NCBI GenBank assembly: GCA_963790405.1 | Contig: CAWBOJ010000006.1 | Coordinates: 248,001 to 312,000, forward strand | Direction: 5' to 3' | Source of the DNA: JBGSMX01 sp963790405 | Lineage (GTDB): Bacteria; Actinomycetota; Coriobacteriia; Anaerosomatales; JAGXFU01 | Length of the DNA: 64,000 nt | In this document: positions 40,290 to 50,116 of the stretch, in pieces | How the letters are laid out: each line of letters starts with the position of its first letter | Numbering within the stretch: position 1 is the first letter of the stretch | Position numbers and translations under genes: made by a program | Notes under the pieces: model-generated | What the model was told of the DNA's origin: nothing | The model's input: the letters and a program-made list of their open reading frames with translations, nothing else | The model's database searches: none

Positions 40290-40676
40290 GCCGATCCTCC
40301 TCTCGATGTTGTGCACGTCGAGGCACGAGCAATCGTAGCATCACTGCCCTGTTGAGCAGGGCAAGCGCACTGGCTGCAACTAGCCATTATCGTGCCGTCT
40401 TCAATGTCGGGGGCTGGAACCCCGTCACCAATCGATGTCATTGCACAAGCGGTTCACGTGGGAGACGGCCGGGAAGACCGTGACGATCGTCTTCAACTGC
40501 TTGGCGTCTTGCCTATTGCATGCAGGCACGATGCTTTCTCGCAGCTTGTTCGCCGACGTTCGTTGGCGCTCGTGGTTTCGGGGCATCTTCAAACGTGAGC
40601 AGTGGCACCGTTTCTGCTTCTGAGATCGTCGTGCTGTCGCTCGGTCGTGAGCCATTCCGGCAACCGGAGGAAGCAG
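40290..40676. other. Intergenic region between divergent ligase and spermidine-synthase-like genes
   Basis: About 390 bases. It holds a 7-bp hairpin at 40345-40363 (TGCCCTG/CAGGGCA, no T-run) and must contain divergent promoters, but no well-spaced promoter was identified. A 62-codon frame at 40435-40623 lacks a ribosome site and resembles no protein I know. Confidence 0.45.
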
Positions 40677-42326
40677 ATGAAGGCTAGGTGGCTCCTCGTC
40701 GCGTATGCGCTGTCGGGTCTGGCGGCGCTCGCGTACGAGTTGGCGTGGATGCGGGAACTCTCTACGATGCTGGGCTCGACAGCCTACGCGTCGGGAACGA
40801 TGCTGTCGGCATACATGGCCGGGCTCGGACTTGGCGCGATTCTCGGCCTCAAACTGGCCGGGCGCACCAAGCGCCCAATGCGGATGGCATCTCGCGCCGA
40901 GATCGCCGTCGCCGTGCTGTCCGTCCTGGCCTTCCTGGGTATCACGTACCTTCCCGGGTTCTACTTCGATGTCATGCAGACCTCGGGTCTGACATCGGGC
41001 GCAGTGTTCCTGGCACTGCAGTTTGCGGTCGCGTTCGTGATCATGGCGCTCCCCACGGTCGCCATGGGGACAACGTATCCGCTCGTCATGCGCGCGGTGA
41101 ACCGCGACGCGGAGCTGGGCGAGTGGTCCGGCAAGCTGTATGCGGTGAACACACTCGGCGCCATCGTCGGCTCACTGCTGGCGAGCTTCGCCTTTCTGCC
41201 TCTCGTCGGCGTCAAGGGAACGCTGGTCATCGCCGCGATCGTGTCGCTGATGGCAGCAGTGATCTTCTCGGCATTGGGAACGCACGACTCGAAGGTACCG
41301 CTGTTCTTCCGCTCGGCGGATGGCCTGTCGATCCTCGTGATAGCCGCGCTGCTCGTGATTCCCGCGCGGACCGGATCGCCTCTCGGACTCGGCCAGGCGT
41401 TCTACTATCGCTCTGCTGCCGACTTCAATCGGACCGCGTCGACGCGCGCGACGATCTTCGAAGCCGAGGGCATCTACTCTCATGTGGCGGTCGTTGAGAG
41501 TGGGGACGGCATGCGCACCCTGCACAACGGGGCCCTGGACGAGGGGACGGACAACGACTTCGATAGGGTGACGACGACGATGCTGTCGGTTGTGCCCGCC
41601 ATGAGTGCCGAGAACACAGGCACGGCGCTCATCGTCGGCCTGGGGACCGGCTTCACCTCGCGCACGTATTACGATTTGGGATTCGACCACGTCACAACCG
41701 TCGAGATCAACCCGGATGTCGTGCCCGCGTCGGAGTACTTCATCGGCCCCGTGGCGAAAGACGATCCGCGCTGGGATATCGTTGTCGACGATGCGCGAGC
41801 GTACATCCTCACGCACCCGGAGAAGTACGACGCCATCACCTCTGAGCCGTCGTGGCCATGGAGCTCGGGCGTCGCGGCGCTGTTCACCGAAGAGTTCATG
41901 GAGGCCGCCAAGTCACGGCTCAACGACGACGGCGTGTACTGCCAATGGCTGCCCAACTACATTCTCGAGCAGCGCGACGTGATGATGATGTACAAGACCA
42001 TGCGGCAAGTGTTCGGACGCGTGGATGTATGGTCGATCAACTTCCCGGAGGATCAGGATGCCGAGCTGCTGCTCATAGGCCACAACGATCCAGCCGGCGC
42101 TCCGATGGATGAGGTCAAGTCACGTATCGACGCCGCTATCGAACCGCTCATGGCCGAGAATGGCCTCATGGCGCCGCAGAGCATTACTCCCTACCCGGAT
42201 GCCGCGGCGCTTGAGGCCGCGCTGGACGATCCGAGCATCCCTCTGAACGTTGACGACCACTCGACACTTGAGTATCGGGTCTTCTGGAACTTCGTCAACG
42301 ACGCTCTTTCACAGAACGGGGAGTAG
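40677..42326 (+). CDS. Spermidine synthase-like protein with N-terminal membrane domain
   Basis: 549 residues, ATG 40677 after CGGAGGAAG. The first about 230 residues are seven to eight helices (LSGLAALAYELAWMRELSTM; LPTVAMGTTYPLVMRAVNR). The C-terminal half is a Rossmann methyltransferase-like domain of the spermidine synthase family. Its SAM motif is ALIVGLGTGFTSRTYYDLGF, with VEINPDVV and the Asp region DIVVDDARAYILTHPEKYD, followed by EPSWPWSSGVAALFT. These fused proteins are widespread but uncharacterised; aminopropyl transfer is not proven. The next gene repeats only its membrane half. Confidence 0.82.
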   Translation: MKARWLLVAYALSGLAALAYELAWMRELSTMLGSTAYASGTMLSAYMAGLGLGAILGLKLAGRTKRPMRMASRAEIAVAVLSVLAFLGITYLPGFYFDVMQTSGLTSGAVFLALQFAVAFVIMALPTVAMGTTYPLVMRAVNRDAELGEWSGKLYAVNTLGAIVGSLLASFAFLPLVGVKGTLVIAAIVSLMAAVIFSALGTHDSKVPLFFRSADGLSILVIAALLVIPARTGSPLGLGQAFYYRSAADFNRTASTRATIFEAEGIYSHVAVVESGDGMRTLHNGALDEGTDNDFDRVTTTMLSVVPAMSAENTGTALIVGLGTGFTSRTYYDLGFDHVTTVEINPDVVPASEYFIGPVAKDDPRWDIVVDDARAYILTHPEKYDAITSEPSWPWSSGVAALFTEEFMEAAKSRLNDDGVYCQWLPNYILEQRDVMMMYKTMRQVFGRVDVWSINFPEDQDAELLLIGHNDPAGAPMDEVKSRIDAAIEPLMAENGLMAPQSITPYPDAAALEAALDDPSIPLNVDDHSTLEYRVFWNFVNDALSQNGE

Positions 42327-42329
42327 CAG

Positions 42330-43010
42330 GTGGTCGAATCCGCACCGGTGAAGACGACAGATGATGGCGATGTGACGCCGGCAGCGCGGGCGAGCTTCGT
42401 CCTGCTGCTGGGTGCTGTGTTCCTCGCTGGCGCCGCGTCGCTGATCTACGAAGTCGTGTGGATCCGCCAACTGGGTCTGTCGCTGGGGTCAACCGCGGTT
42501 GCGTTTTCCGTGATGCTGTCGGCATTTCTCGGCGGGCTTTCGCTGGGCGGTTGGTACATGGGCAGGCGCTCGGACACTCTGCTCAATCCCGCCAAGACGC
42601 TCGCCTCCGTCGAGGCAGCTGCAGCGGTGTTGGGCGTGCTGTCCATACCGGCGCTGGCGGTCGCGGGACGCATCTACGTGTTGATTGCCGTGACTTCCTC
42701 CGGTGGACCGCTCGTGTCGCTTCTCCTGCGCTCCGTTGTAGCGCTTGTGGTGATGCTCGTGCCGGCCACGTTGTTCGGGATGACCTTCCCGCTTGCAACC
42801 GTTGTGGGCGGCAGGCTCGTGGGCGGCGTGACGGCGGTCGGCGCCGTCTCGGCGGCCAGCGCCTTCGGATCGGCTGCAGGGGCGGCTTTGGCGGGGCTGT
42901 GGTTCGAGCCTGCCTTCGGGCTCTCCATGTCGGCCGCCATCGGTGCCGGCTTCAATCTGGTAGCCGCAGCAGCCGCATTTCTCATCCAGCGACGTGACTC
43001 GCGCGCATGA
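42330..43010 (+). CDS. Membrane domain of spermidine synthase-like family, without the synthase domain
   Basis: 226 residues, GTG 42330, three bases after the previous stop. Six to seven helices: LAGAASLIYEVVWIRQLGLS, GGLSLGGWYMGRRSD and VPATLFGMTFPLATVV. These match the membrane half of the upstream gene (YExxWxRxLxxxLGST pattern), but the gene stops at RDSRA with no methyltransferase domain. No hidden continuation is visible in the other frames before the next gene, so this looks like a natural stand-alone membrane partner rather than an indel product. Confidence 0.72.
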   Translation: MVESAPVKTTDDGDVTPAARASFVLLLGAVFLAGAASLIYEVVWIRQLGLSLGSTAVAFSVMLSAFLGGLSLGGWYMGRRSDTLLNPAKTLASVEAAAAVLGVLSIPALAVAGRIYVLIAVTSSGGPLVSLLLRSVVALVVMLVPATLFGMTFPLATVVGGRLVGGVTAVGAVSAASAFGSAAGAALAGLWFEPAFGLSMSAAIGAGFNLVAAAAAFLIQRRDSRA

Positions 43011-43103
43011 CCGGCGCGTTGTGTGTCGGCGCTGCGGTGGTGGGTGGAAGATGCCCGCGGTAGACTCAGATGACAGCGATTCGGCGCCAGGAGGGCAGGG
43101 CGG

Positions 43104-44624
43104 GTGAGCGAGAAGCGGCGGCTCGTCGTCAATACCCTCGCGAGCGGCGTGTCGCAGTTTGCGGCTATGCTGGCCTCGCTCATCTTCATGCCGCTCCTCA
43201 TCGGCGCGTTCGGTCTCGAGGAATACGGCTTGTTCATGCTGGCAACGTCGGTCAGCGCCTATGCGATTCTACTCGATCTCGGGATCGGCTCGGCTCTCAC
43301 CAAGTACGTTGCCGAGCACGAAGCAACTGGCGACCGCGGAGCCCTGGTCGGATCGGCGACAAGTGCCCTGTTGCTGTACACGGGCGTTGGGGTGGCCGGT
43401 GCGGTTCTCATGTTCGGTGTGGGCGCCTTGTCGGGGGCGATCTTCGACGTCGGTTCTGATGGCGCTGAGCTGCTGCGGTCGATGTTGTGGATCGGGGCGC
43501 TCTTCCAGCTGTGGTACTGGCCAGCCTCGACCGGACGCCACATTCTTGCAGGCATGCAGCGATTCGGCGTGCTTGCTGCTACTGGTCTGCTTTCCACAAC
43601 ACTGACCATCGGTGTGACCATCTACGTCATCGTCGCCGGTCACGGGCCTGTTGCACTGGTCACGCTCAACGGGCTGGTCATGGTTATCGTCTCGACTGCG
43701 AACGTCGTGGCGGCCCGACGAATCGCGGGTGTCCCGGTGCTGGGCTTCAGCAAGGCCTCGCGCGTCTACATAGCAGCCATTTTCTCTTTCTCCTGGGCCG
43801 TGTTCGTGGTCCAGCTCTCCGACGTGCTGTTCTACCAACAGACCGATCGCGTGCTTCTCGGCATCTTCGCGGGGGCAACTGCGGTCGGGCTCTATGAAGC
43901 AGCAGCCAAGTTCAGCGCGCTGCTCACCTACGTGTCCGGTTTGTCGGTTTCTGCCGTCATGCCGTTGGCGTCGAATATGGGTGCCACGGGACGCTACGCA
44001 TCGCTGCACTCTTTGTTGATGCGGGGGACGAAGTACGCTGCCGCGCTGGTCTGTCCGATGGTCGTGGTCTTGCTCGTGTTCGCCCGCCCGCTCATCACAT
44101 CGTGGCTGGGAGCTGACTTTGCCGATCAAGCGCTGGTTGCGCAGGTGTTGGTGTTTCCGCACCTGCTCACGTCGCTCGGCCTTGTCGGCGACAGCATCAT
44201 CATCAGTCAGAAGAAGCTTGCCGGGCGCGTTCCCTACATCGTGCTGCAGGCGGTACTGAATATCGTACTGAGCATCATTCTGATTCCGCGCTATGGGATT
44301 CTTGGCGTGGCGCTCGGGACGGCGGTCGCACACCTCGTCGACTGGCCGCTGCACATGTGGTACCTCGTCAAGAACACTGACGCGACTCTTTCCGAAGGTC
44401 TTCGTTCGGTCGTAGCGCCGGTGTACCCGCTCCTTGTCGTGCCGCTGCTTGTGTCGCTCGCGCTCGCCACGACGACGCTCATGGATAGCATTCCGGGAAT
44501 CTTCGCGGCGTCAGTCGCCGCACTCGCCCTGTACTGGCTCGCGATGCTCGGGTTCGGGCTCAGCGCGATGGAGCGACGCGAGCTACGCAACGCAGTGGCA
44601 GCGGTACGGCGCCGGCTAGCCTAG
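43104..44624 (+). CDS. Polysaccharide flippase, Wzx/MATE-like (copy 1)
   Basis: 506 residues, GTG 43104 after CAGGAGGGCAGGG, intact. Twelve to fourteen helices of the MOP exporter superfamily. Family-like segments: FMPLLIGAFGLEEYGLFMLA, LDLGIGSALTKYVAEHEATG, QTDRVLLGIFAGATAVGLYE and RYGILGVALGTAVAHLVDW. It would flip lipid-linked oligosaccharides across the membrane. It overlaps the convergent glycosyltransferase by nine bases. A second flippase is at 60195. Confidence 0.88.
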   Translation: MSEKRRLVVNTLASGVSQFAAMLASLIFMPLLIGAFGLEEYGLFMLATSVSAYAILLDLGIGSALTKYVAEHEATGDRGALVGSATSALLLYTGVGVAGAVLMFGVGALSGAIFDVGSDGAELLRSMLWIGALFQLWYWPASTGRHILAGMQRFGVLAATGLLSTTLTIGVTIYVIVAGHGPVALVTLNGLVMVIVSTANVVAARRIAGVPVLGFSKASRVYIAAIFSFSWAVFVVQLSDVLFYQQTDRVLLGIFAGATAVGLYEAAAKFSALLTYVSGLSVSAVMPLASNMGATGRYASLHSLLMRGTKYAAALVCPMVVVLLVFARPLITSWLGADFADQALVAQVLVFPHLLTSLGLVGDSIIISQKKLAGRVPYIVLQAVLNIVLSIILIPRYGILGVALGTAVAHLVDWPLHMWYLVKNTDATLSEGLRSVVAPVYPLLVVPLLVSLALATTTLMDSIPGIFAASVAALALYWLAMLGFGLSAMERRELRNAVAAVRRRLA

Positions 44625-45528
44625 CGGGCATCGTAGTCCTGGAGCCACGACTTGCCCGAGGGCAGGACCTGCCGACGAGAAGATCTCCCGCTTCGGCGTG
44701 ACCTTGTCCGTGAACGCGAGGTCGCGCGGAATCCGCGGGATCAAGGTCGCTCCCATGAGTCGGCGCCAGGTGTAGAAACCCCACGAGAGGATTCGCTTCC
44801 CGCGCGGATATCCTCGGCCGTTCTCGCTCGCGAGTCGTTCGTAGTCCGAGTGGAGCACATCGGCCATCACGACGCCCTTGCGTCCGCGCTGGTGCCGATC
44901 GACGGCCGTCAGTCGGTTGATGTGGTGGAAGGTGGAACCGGCAGCGAGCAGTCGGAGCCACAGCTCGTAGTCCATGGCGAAGTCGTACGACTCGTCGAGC
45001 ATCGGGTCGCTGAGCGCGCTGCGACGGATGAAGGCCACCGGCTGGCCGATGAAGTTCGTGATGCGCAGCACGCCGAGGCCAGAACGGCGGGGTCCAGATC
45101 ATCCAGATGATGGTGCCGTCCTCGGCGATCTGCGCCGCGTGCCCGTAGACGACATCGACTTCGGGATGCGCGTCGAAGTACGCCACCACGTCTTCGATCA
45201 CTCGGCAGTCGAAGTACGCGTCGTCGGAGTTGATCCAGCCGATGATCTCGCCTCGGGACTCGTCAAACGCCTTGTTGATGGCGTGGGACTGGCCGCGGTC
45301 GGGCTCGCTGCGCCAGCGCACGGAGTCGCCGGCCGCGCGGAGGATGTCGACGCTGCCGTCGGTTGAACCGCCGTCCATCACGATGTGCTCGATGTTCGGG
45401 TAGGTCTGGCACGCGACCGAGCGCAGGTTCTCGGCAAGCCACGCCGCCTGGTTGTACGACGGCGTGAGGATCGAGACGAGCGGCAGGTCCTGCTCCGCGT
45501 CGCGCGGTTCTGTGTTCGGACGCGACAC
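44616..45528 (-). CDS. Family 2 glycosyltransferase (tandem copy 1, frameshifted)
   Basis: About 300 residues. GTG 45528 follows GAGGAG and overlaps the stop of the upstream copy by one base. GT-A fold: LPLVSILTPSYNQAAWLAEN, HIVMDGGSTDGSVDILRAAG, the DxD-like SDDAYF in GWINSDDAYFDCR, and after a frame change near 45080 FIGQPVAFIRRSALSDPM, DESYDFAMDYELWLRLLAAG. The exact C-terminus is uncertain: stops at 44616 and 44621 occur in different frames. Probably adds sugars to lipid-linked glycans. Confidence 0.82.
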
Positions 45529-46402
45529 TATCGGTACTCCTCGGGCCAGGCGCTTCTTCGCTGGAAGACTTGCCGCTGCAGCAATCCGCGCCGCATGTGC
45601 GGCGGGCGTCTCGAACGCGAACGGACCGCGCACCCGTGGAATGAGCAGCGCTCCGCGCAGGCGCTGCCGCAGGTAGAACGAGGTGCGCACGTGCTCCCAC
45701 TGCTGCGGAGAGGTGCATGTCGTAGCGCTCGTCGAGGCGGTCGAGATTCTCGCGGTAGACGTCTTTCATGACGGAGGACTTGCGCTCCGGCTGATGCCGG
45801 TCGATTGCGAGCGATGCGGTCGAGGCGATCGAAGGTCCGCGATTCCTCGGCAAGACGAAGCCACAGCTCGTAGTCCATTCCGAAGTGGAACGACTCGTCG
45901 AGCATGGGCTCCGAGAGCGCCGAGCGTCTGATGAAGGCAGCGGGCTGCACGATGAAGTCGAGCGCCTTGAGCAGGTCGTGGTCGAACTCCGGCGCCCACA
46001 GCAGCTGAATGGCGGCCCCGTCGGCGGTGGTCTGCAGCGCGTGCCCGTAGACGACATCGACGTCCGGGTGTGCCGACGAAGTACCGACACGACATCCTCG
46101 ATCACCCGGCAGTCGAAGTAGGCGTCGTCGGAGTTCAGCCAGCCGATGATCTCGCCGGTCGAGACAGCGAAGGCCTTGTTGATGGCGTCCGACTGCCCTC
46201 GGTCGGGTTCGCTGCGCCAGCGTCACGGCGTCGCCAGTCGCGCGCAGGATACTCGACGGTGCCGTCGGTCGAGCCGCCGTCCATGACGACGTGCTCGACC
46301 GTCGGGTAGGTCTGGCAGTCGACGGAGCGCAGGTTGTCGGGGAGCCACGTCGCCTGGTTGTACGAAGGCGTGAGTATGGAGACGAGCGGTGTAGGTAGCG
46401 AT
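45528..46402 (-). CDS. Family 2 glycosyltransferase (tandem copy 2, frameshifted)
   Basis: About 290 residues. AAGGAG lies near 46415, but the expected start reads GGCCATCGCTACC. Removing one C would give an ATG at about 46402, so an indel is assumed. Motifs: LVSILTPSYNQATWLPDN, HVVMDGGSTDGTVE, VVYGHALQTTADGAAIQLLW, FIVQPAAFIRRSALSEPMLD and FGMDYELWLRLAEESRTF. It is a close homologue of copy 1, including near-identical DNA around 45136 and 46036. At least four frame changes; ends SAWPEEYR. Confidence 0.78.
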
Positions 46403-46502
46403 GGCCGGTCTCTCCTTCATGGCATGCGTGTCGCTATAGTATCGTGTGTGCGCCGTACGCTGAGGCAAAGGTGGCGTGGCTGGACAGCCGCACAGGAGCC
46501 CC

Positions 46503-47459
46503 ATGAGCATCTTCGAGAAGATACCTGCAAGCGTCTACGCCGCTTCGGCAAGCGGATCCTCCCGGATCGGTCGCCGATGAACTGCGCGACTCCCTCATGC
46601 GCCACTCGAATCCGCAGAGCATGGTGTCGCGCGAGTCGCGTCGTGCGGTCTGGGCGCGGCGTCACATCCAGCGGCGCAAACCGGTGCTGTACCACTTCGA
46701 GATCCACATCACCGACCACTGCAACCTCAACTGCAAGGGCTGCGCGCACTTCTCGAACCTGTGCCCGCCGACGTTCGCCGATCTCGCCGAGTTCGAGTCG
46801 GACATGCGGGCGATGGCGATCACTTCTCGGCGGTCGAGCAGATCTACCTTCTCGGCGGAGAACCGCTCCTGCACCCGCAGGTCGCCGAGTTCGTGCGTGT
46901 CGCGCGCGAGACGTTTCCCAGACACACGAATCTACCTTATGACGAACGGCACGCTGGTCACGCGCATGGACGACGACTTCTGGAGCGCGATGGCCGAGAC
47001 CGGCGTCGATCCTGCTTGCGACTCGTACCCCATCGACCTGCCGGTCGAGCGAGATCAACCGAACTGGGTCGCGAGCACGGCGTGACCGTCGAGTGGACCG
47101 AGCCGCGCGAGCAGTTCTTCAAGATCCCCATCGATCCCGAGGGCGGGCACGACGCGAGGGACTCGTTCCGAAACTGCCAGGGCTTCAACAACTGCCCCAT
47201 CGTCCGGGACGGCAAGCTCTATCCGTGCGCGTACATCGCATTCGCCGACGTGTTCAAGGAGCGGTTCGGCTTGCCCGGGCTCGAGGTCACTCGAGGCCGA
47301 CTACGTTGACATCCACGAGGAGACGCGATCCCGAGCGGATCATGGACTTCCTTCTGCATGCCGGTGCCCTGGTGCGGCAACTGCGACATGCACTCGCGCG
47401 AGTTCTACGAGTGGGGCCGCTCCAAGCGCACGATCGACGAGTGGACGTGCGCTTCCTAG
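46503..47459 (+). CDS. Radical SAM protein with SPASM-like C-terminus (frameshifted)
   Basis: About 315 residues joined over at least five frame changes; ATG 46503 (MSIFEKIPASVYA). The radical SAM cluster motif is ITDHCNLNCKGCAHFSNLC (CxxxCxxC near residue 75), then IYLLGGEPLLHP with the GGEP SAM site. C-terminal Cys groups RNCQGFNNCPIV, KLYPCAYIAFAD and PWCGNCDM suggest an auxiliary-cluster SPASM/twitch region. It is flanked by glycosyltransferases, so it may modify a sugar or its carrier; the substrate is unknown. Convergent with the downstream GT4 by four bases. Confidence 0.78.
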
Positions 47460-48872
47460 CCGCTCGTCACGCGCGTGAAGGTGCGCGTCGAACGCAGCTC
47501 CTCGTACCAGGCGATGTAGGCGTCCGCCTGGGCATCCAGCGTGAATCGTTCGCGGACCGTCGCGGGCTCCAGCTTCCGCGAGGGCGGCTCTTCGCTGGTC
47601 GTCGTCGAGGAGAGACGCGATAGCCTCGGCCAGAGCGCGGGGCTCGCGAGGGGGAACGAGCAGTCCCGTCTCGCCGTCTGCAACGATCTCGGGGATTCCG
47701 CCGACTGCGTTGCGATGACCGGGAGTACCACACGCTCATCGCCTCGATCACGGTGAGGGGGAGGTTGTCCGCAAGAGACGGGTGCACGTAGACATCGGCG
47801 GCCTGGTAGTAGCGCGCAACCTCGGTTTGGTCGGAGACGTAGGGGACCGAGAGCACCTCCACGCGTTCGGGTACCTGCGAGGCCCTATCGGCACCCAGAG
47901 CGACAACCAGCACCTTCTCGGCAAGCTCTTTCGGGAGGAGCGGCAGAGCGTCGAGGAACGTTTGGTAGTCCTTGAACGGGTTCGTTCCGAGGTGTTGGCT
48001 TGCGACGAGTAGTATCGGTCGATCGAGTGGCAAACCGAGGGACGCACGGGCCGCTTGCATGTCGGCAGGGTGGAACAGTGTGGTGTCGACACCGTTGGGG
48101 ATGAGCCGGACCTCGTTGCGACTCGCCGCCAGCCCGCTGTCTTCGACCATTCCCATCAGCCAACGTGACGGTACCGCGAGTCCGACGCCGCTGTTCTGGA
48201 TGACATCGCGCTTGAACTGACGGTTCCGTCGCGCTCGCGTCCTTCCGGATCGGCACGTAGATATCCCAAGTCCGGACACTCACCGCATCCCGTCCGCCAT
48301 CGGGGACAGTCGAACGGGTGCGCGCAGTGGCCCGTCAGCAGCCACGCGTCGTGCATGGTGAGGATGGATGGGACCGGACGCAGTCAAGCTCGAGGCAGCT
48401 CGCGCAGATCGAAGTAGTATCCGTGCAGGTTGTGAAGGTGGAGCACGTCCAGACTGCCGAGGCGGCAGCTCAAGCAGTCGCGGCAGTCGCCGGGTAGCCG
48501 ACGTCTTCGACGCCCGCCAGGATGTCCCGGTATCGAGCCGGGTCGCTCGCGACGCGAGCGAACGCGGAGTGAGCTTGCGCAGTCTCGGGCCGGTCCTGCG
48601 GGGTCGCTTGTGTGCCCGCGATAGCCTCGGCAGCGCGCTTCATCGCCCGCTGTCCACCTGCTGCGCGCCGGGTCGTTGTCGATGAACAACGTGCGCTCGT
48701 CCGACCCGGACTGTGTCCGACCGCTATCCAGGCGTCGATGCCTCGCGCGAGATACTCGTCGTGCAGGTCGCGCATGACCTTCGGGGCGCCACCGCCATGT
48801 CGTGCGTGTTGACGCTGAGTATGCCGCAGCTCCCGGAGTGTCGCCGGTTGCTGCGCAGAGTCGCTACCAGCC
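47456..48872 (-). CDS. Family 4 glycosyltransferase (frameshifted), last gene of a four-gene unit
   Basis: About 465 residues when joined; start not fixed (around 48860-48872, near ILSVNTHDM). Segments: GGAPKVMRDLHDEYLARGID, VLHLHNLHGYYFDLREL, the Cys-rich HPFDCPRWRTGCGECPDLGY, AVPSRWLMGMVEDSGL and PNGVDTTLFHPADMQAARAS. The GT4 donor region is HPSLADNLPLTVIEAMS (the EX7E part). The C-terminus ends YIAWYEELRSTRTFTRVTSG. The Cys-rich insert is common in WcaL-like sugar transferases. Frame changes near 47720, 48240, 48370, 48470 and 48690. Confidence 0.75.
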
Positions 48873-50116
48873 ATCGGCGGCCTCCCGAATGGCTTCTCGG
48901 CGACGTTCGCCATTTGCGACCAGGCGAACCGGGCACTCCAGGTGAACCGCGTGCCACAGGTCGCTGCGCTGTTGCTGGCTCTAGTACCTCTTGCATCGCC
49001 TGGGCCATGGCGACCGGGTCATCTTCGTCCACGAAGAGTGCGGCGTCACCGACGGCCTCGACCAGCGCCGAGTTGCGAGCACGTGATCACCGGGCAGCCA
49101 CACGCCATCGCCTCGAGCGCGACCAGGCCGAATCCCTCGTAACGTGACGGGAATAGCAATGCGGCGGCTCCCGAGTACGCGGCGCGCAGCTCCTCGTCGG
49201 TCAGTCGGGCGATTCGGACGGGCGTGTCGCCCGCGAGGGTGAGGAAGTGAGGTTCGAGTTCGGGGCGTCCACCAACAAGCAGCAGGCCGAACTCGGGCAG
49301 AGTGGGGTGCTGTGCAAGAGCGTTGAAGACGAGCTCGGCGTTCTTGTGTATGTCGCGATGGCCGATGAAGACGTAGTACGTATCCGGCAAGCCAAGGGCG
49401 GCTCGTAGGCGCGCCGATTCCTCGGCAGGTACAGGGGAGAACGAGGAATCGACAGCGGGCAGGACAACGGAGGCAGGCTTGGCGTTGGAGGTCGGATAGA
49501 CCCGGTGCAGATCCTTCGCGGTGTTGAGCGAGACGCATACGAATGCGCCGGCGCGCTCGATCGCGGCCTGTTTGTCGCGCCACGCCGGCGCCGACAGATC
49601 CCAGCCGAAGACTTCGGGCGTCAGGTCGTGGACGAACAACAGCGAACGCGTGTGGGTGGGATACGAATAGAGTGTGGACACGAAGAGATCCGCATCTTCG
49701 GATTGGCATGCGGACTCGAGCATCGCTCGCTCGGCTCGTATGTCGTGAGCCCGCAGGACGGGAATCGGACGGTACCGGAATCCCGGCAGTCGTGGCGCTG
49801 TGCCGCCCCGATCCGCGACGACTACATGGGCAGCGAAACCGCTATGTGACCATTCCGTCATGACTGCGCGCCAAAGTCGCGCGATGCCGGTGTTCGGTTC
49901 CTGGAACGCACAACCGTCGAGCAGGACTATGGGGTGATCAGTGGTTTGCGCGCCCCGTAGACTCATACGCGTCGCGGCCGTGAGAGCGGCGAGCGAGCCC
50001 GCTGTCACCTGCGCCGTCCTGCGCACAACCCGCCACGTCGGAGCGACGCGCGCAACAAGTCCCGGCCGAACGGCAGGGGAGTCGCGCAGGTCTGTTTCGC
50101 TGCTAGCGCGTGCCAT
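48873..50116 (-). CDS. Family 4 glycosyltransferase (frameshifted at the 3' end)
   Basis: About 410 residues; start at 50116 overlaps the deacetylase 3' end by 14 bases. Long intact first part: PIVLLDGCAFQEPNTGIARL, SLLFVHDLTPEVFGWDLS, SVVLPAVDSSFSPVPAEE, YYVFIGHRDIHKNAELVFNA and the donor site FPSRYEGFGLVALEAMACGC. The frame changes near 49080 (DEDDPVAMAQAMQEVL) and again near 48950 (FTWSARFAWSQMANVAE), so the precise stop is unsure. The N-terminus resembles mannosyltransferase-type GT4 enzymes. Confidence 0.8.

Noticed and set aside
40345..40363. A 7-bp hairpin upstream of the ligase-like gene as a terminator
   Set aside because: It lies between divergent genes where no transcript should end, and has no T-run.
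40435..40623. A 62-codon frame in the intergenic region before the spermidine-synthase-like gene
   Set aside because: No ribosome site, unusual Trp/Arg-rich composition and no similarity to anything recognised.
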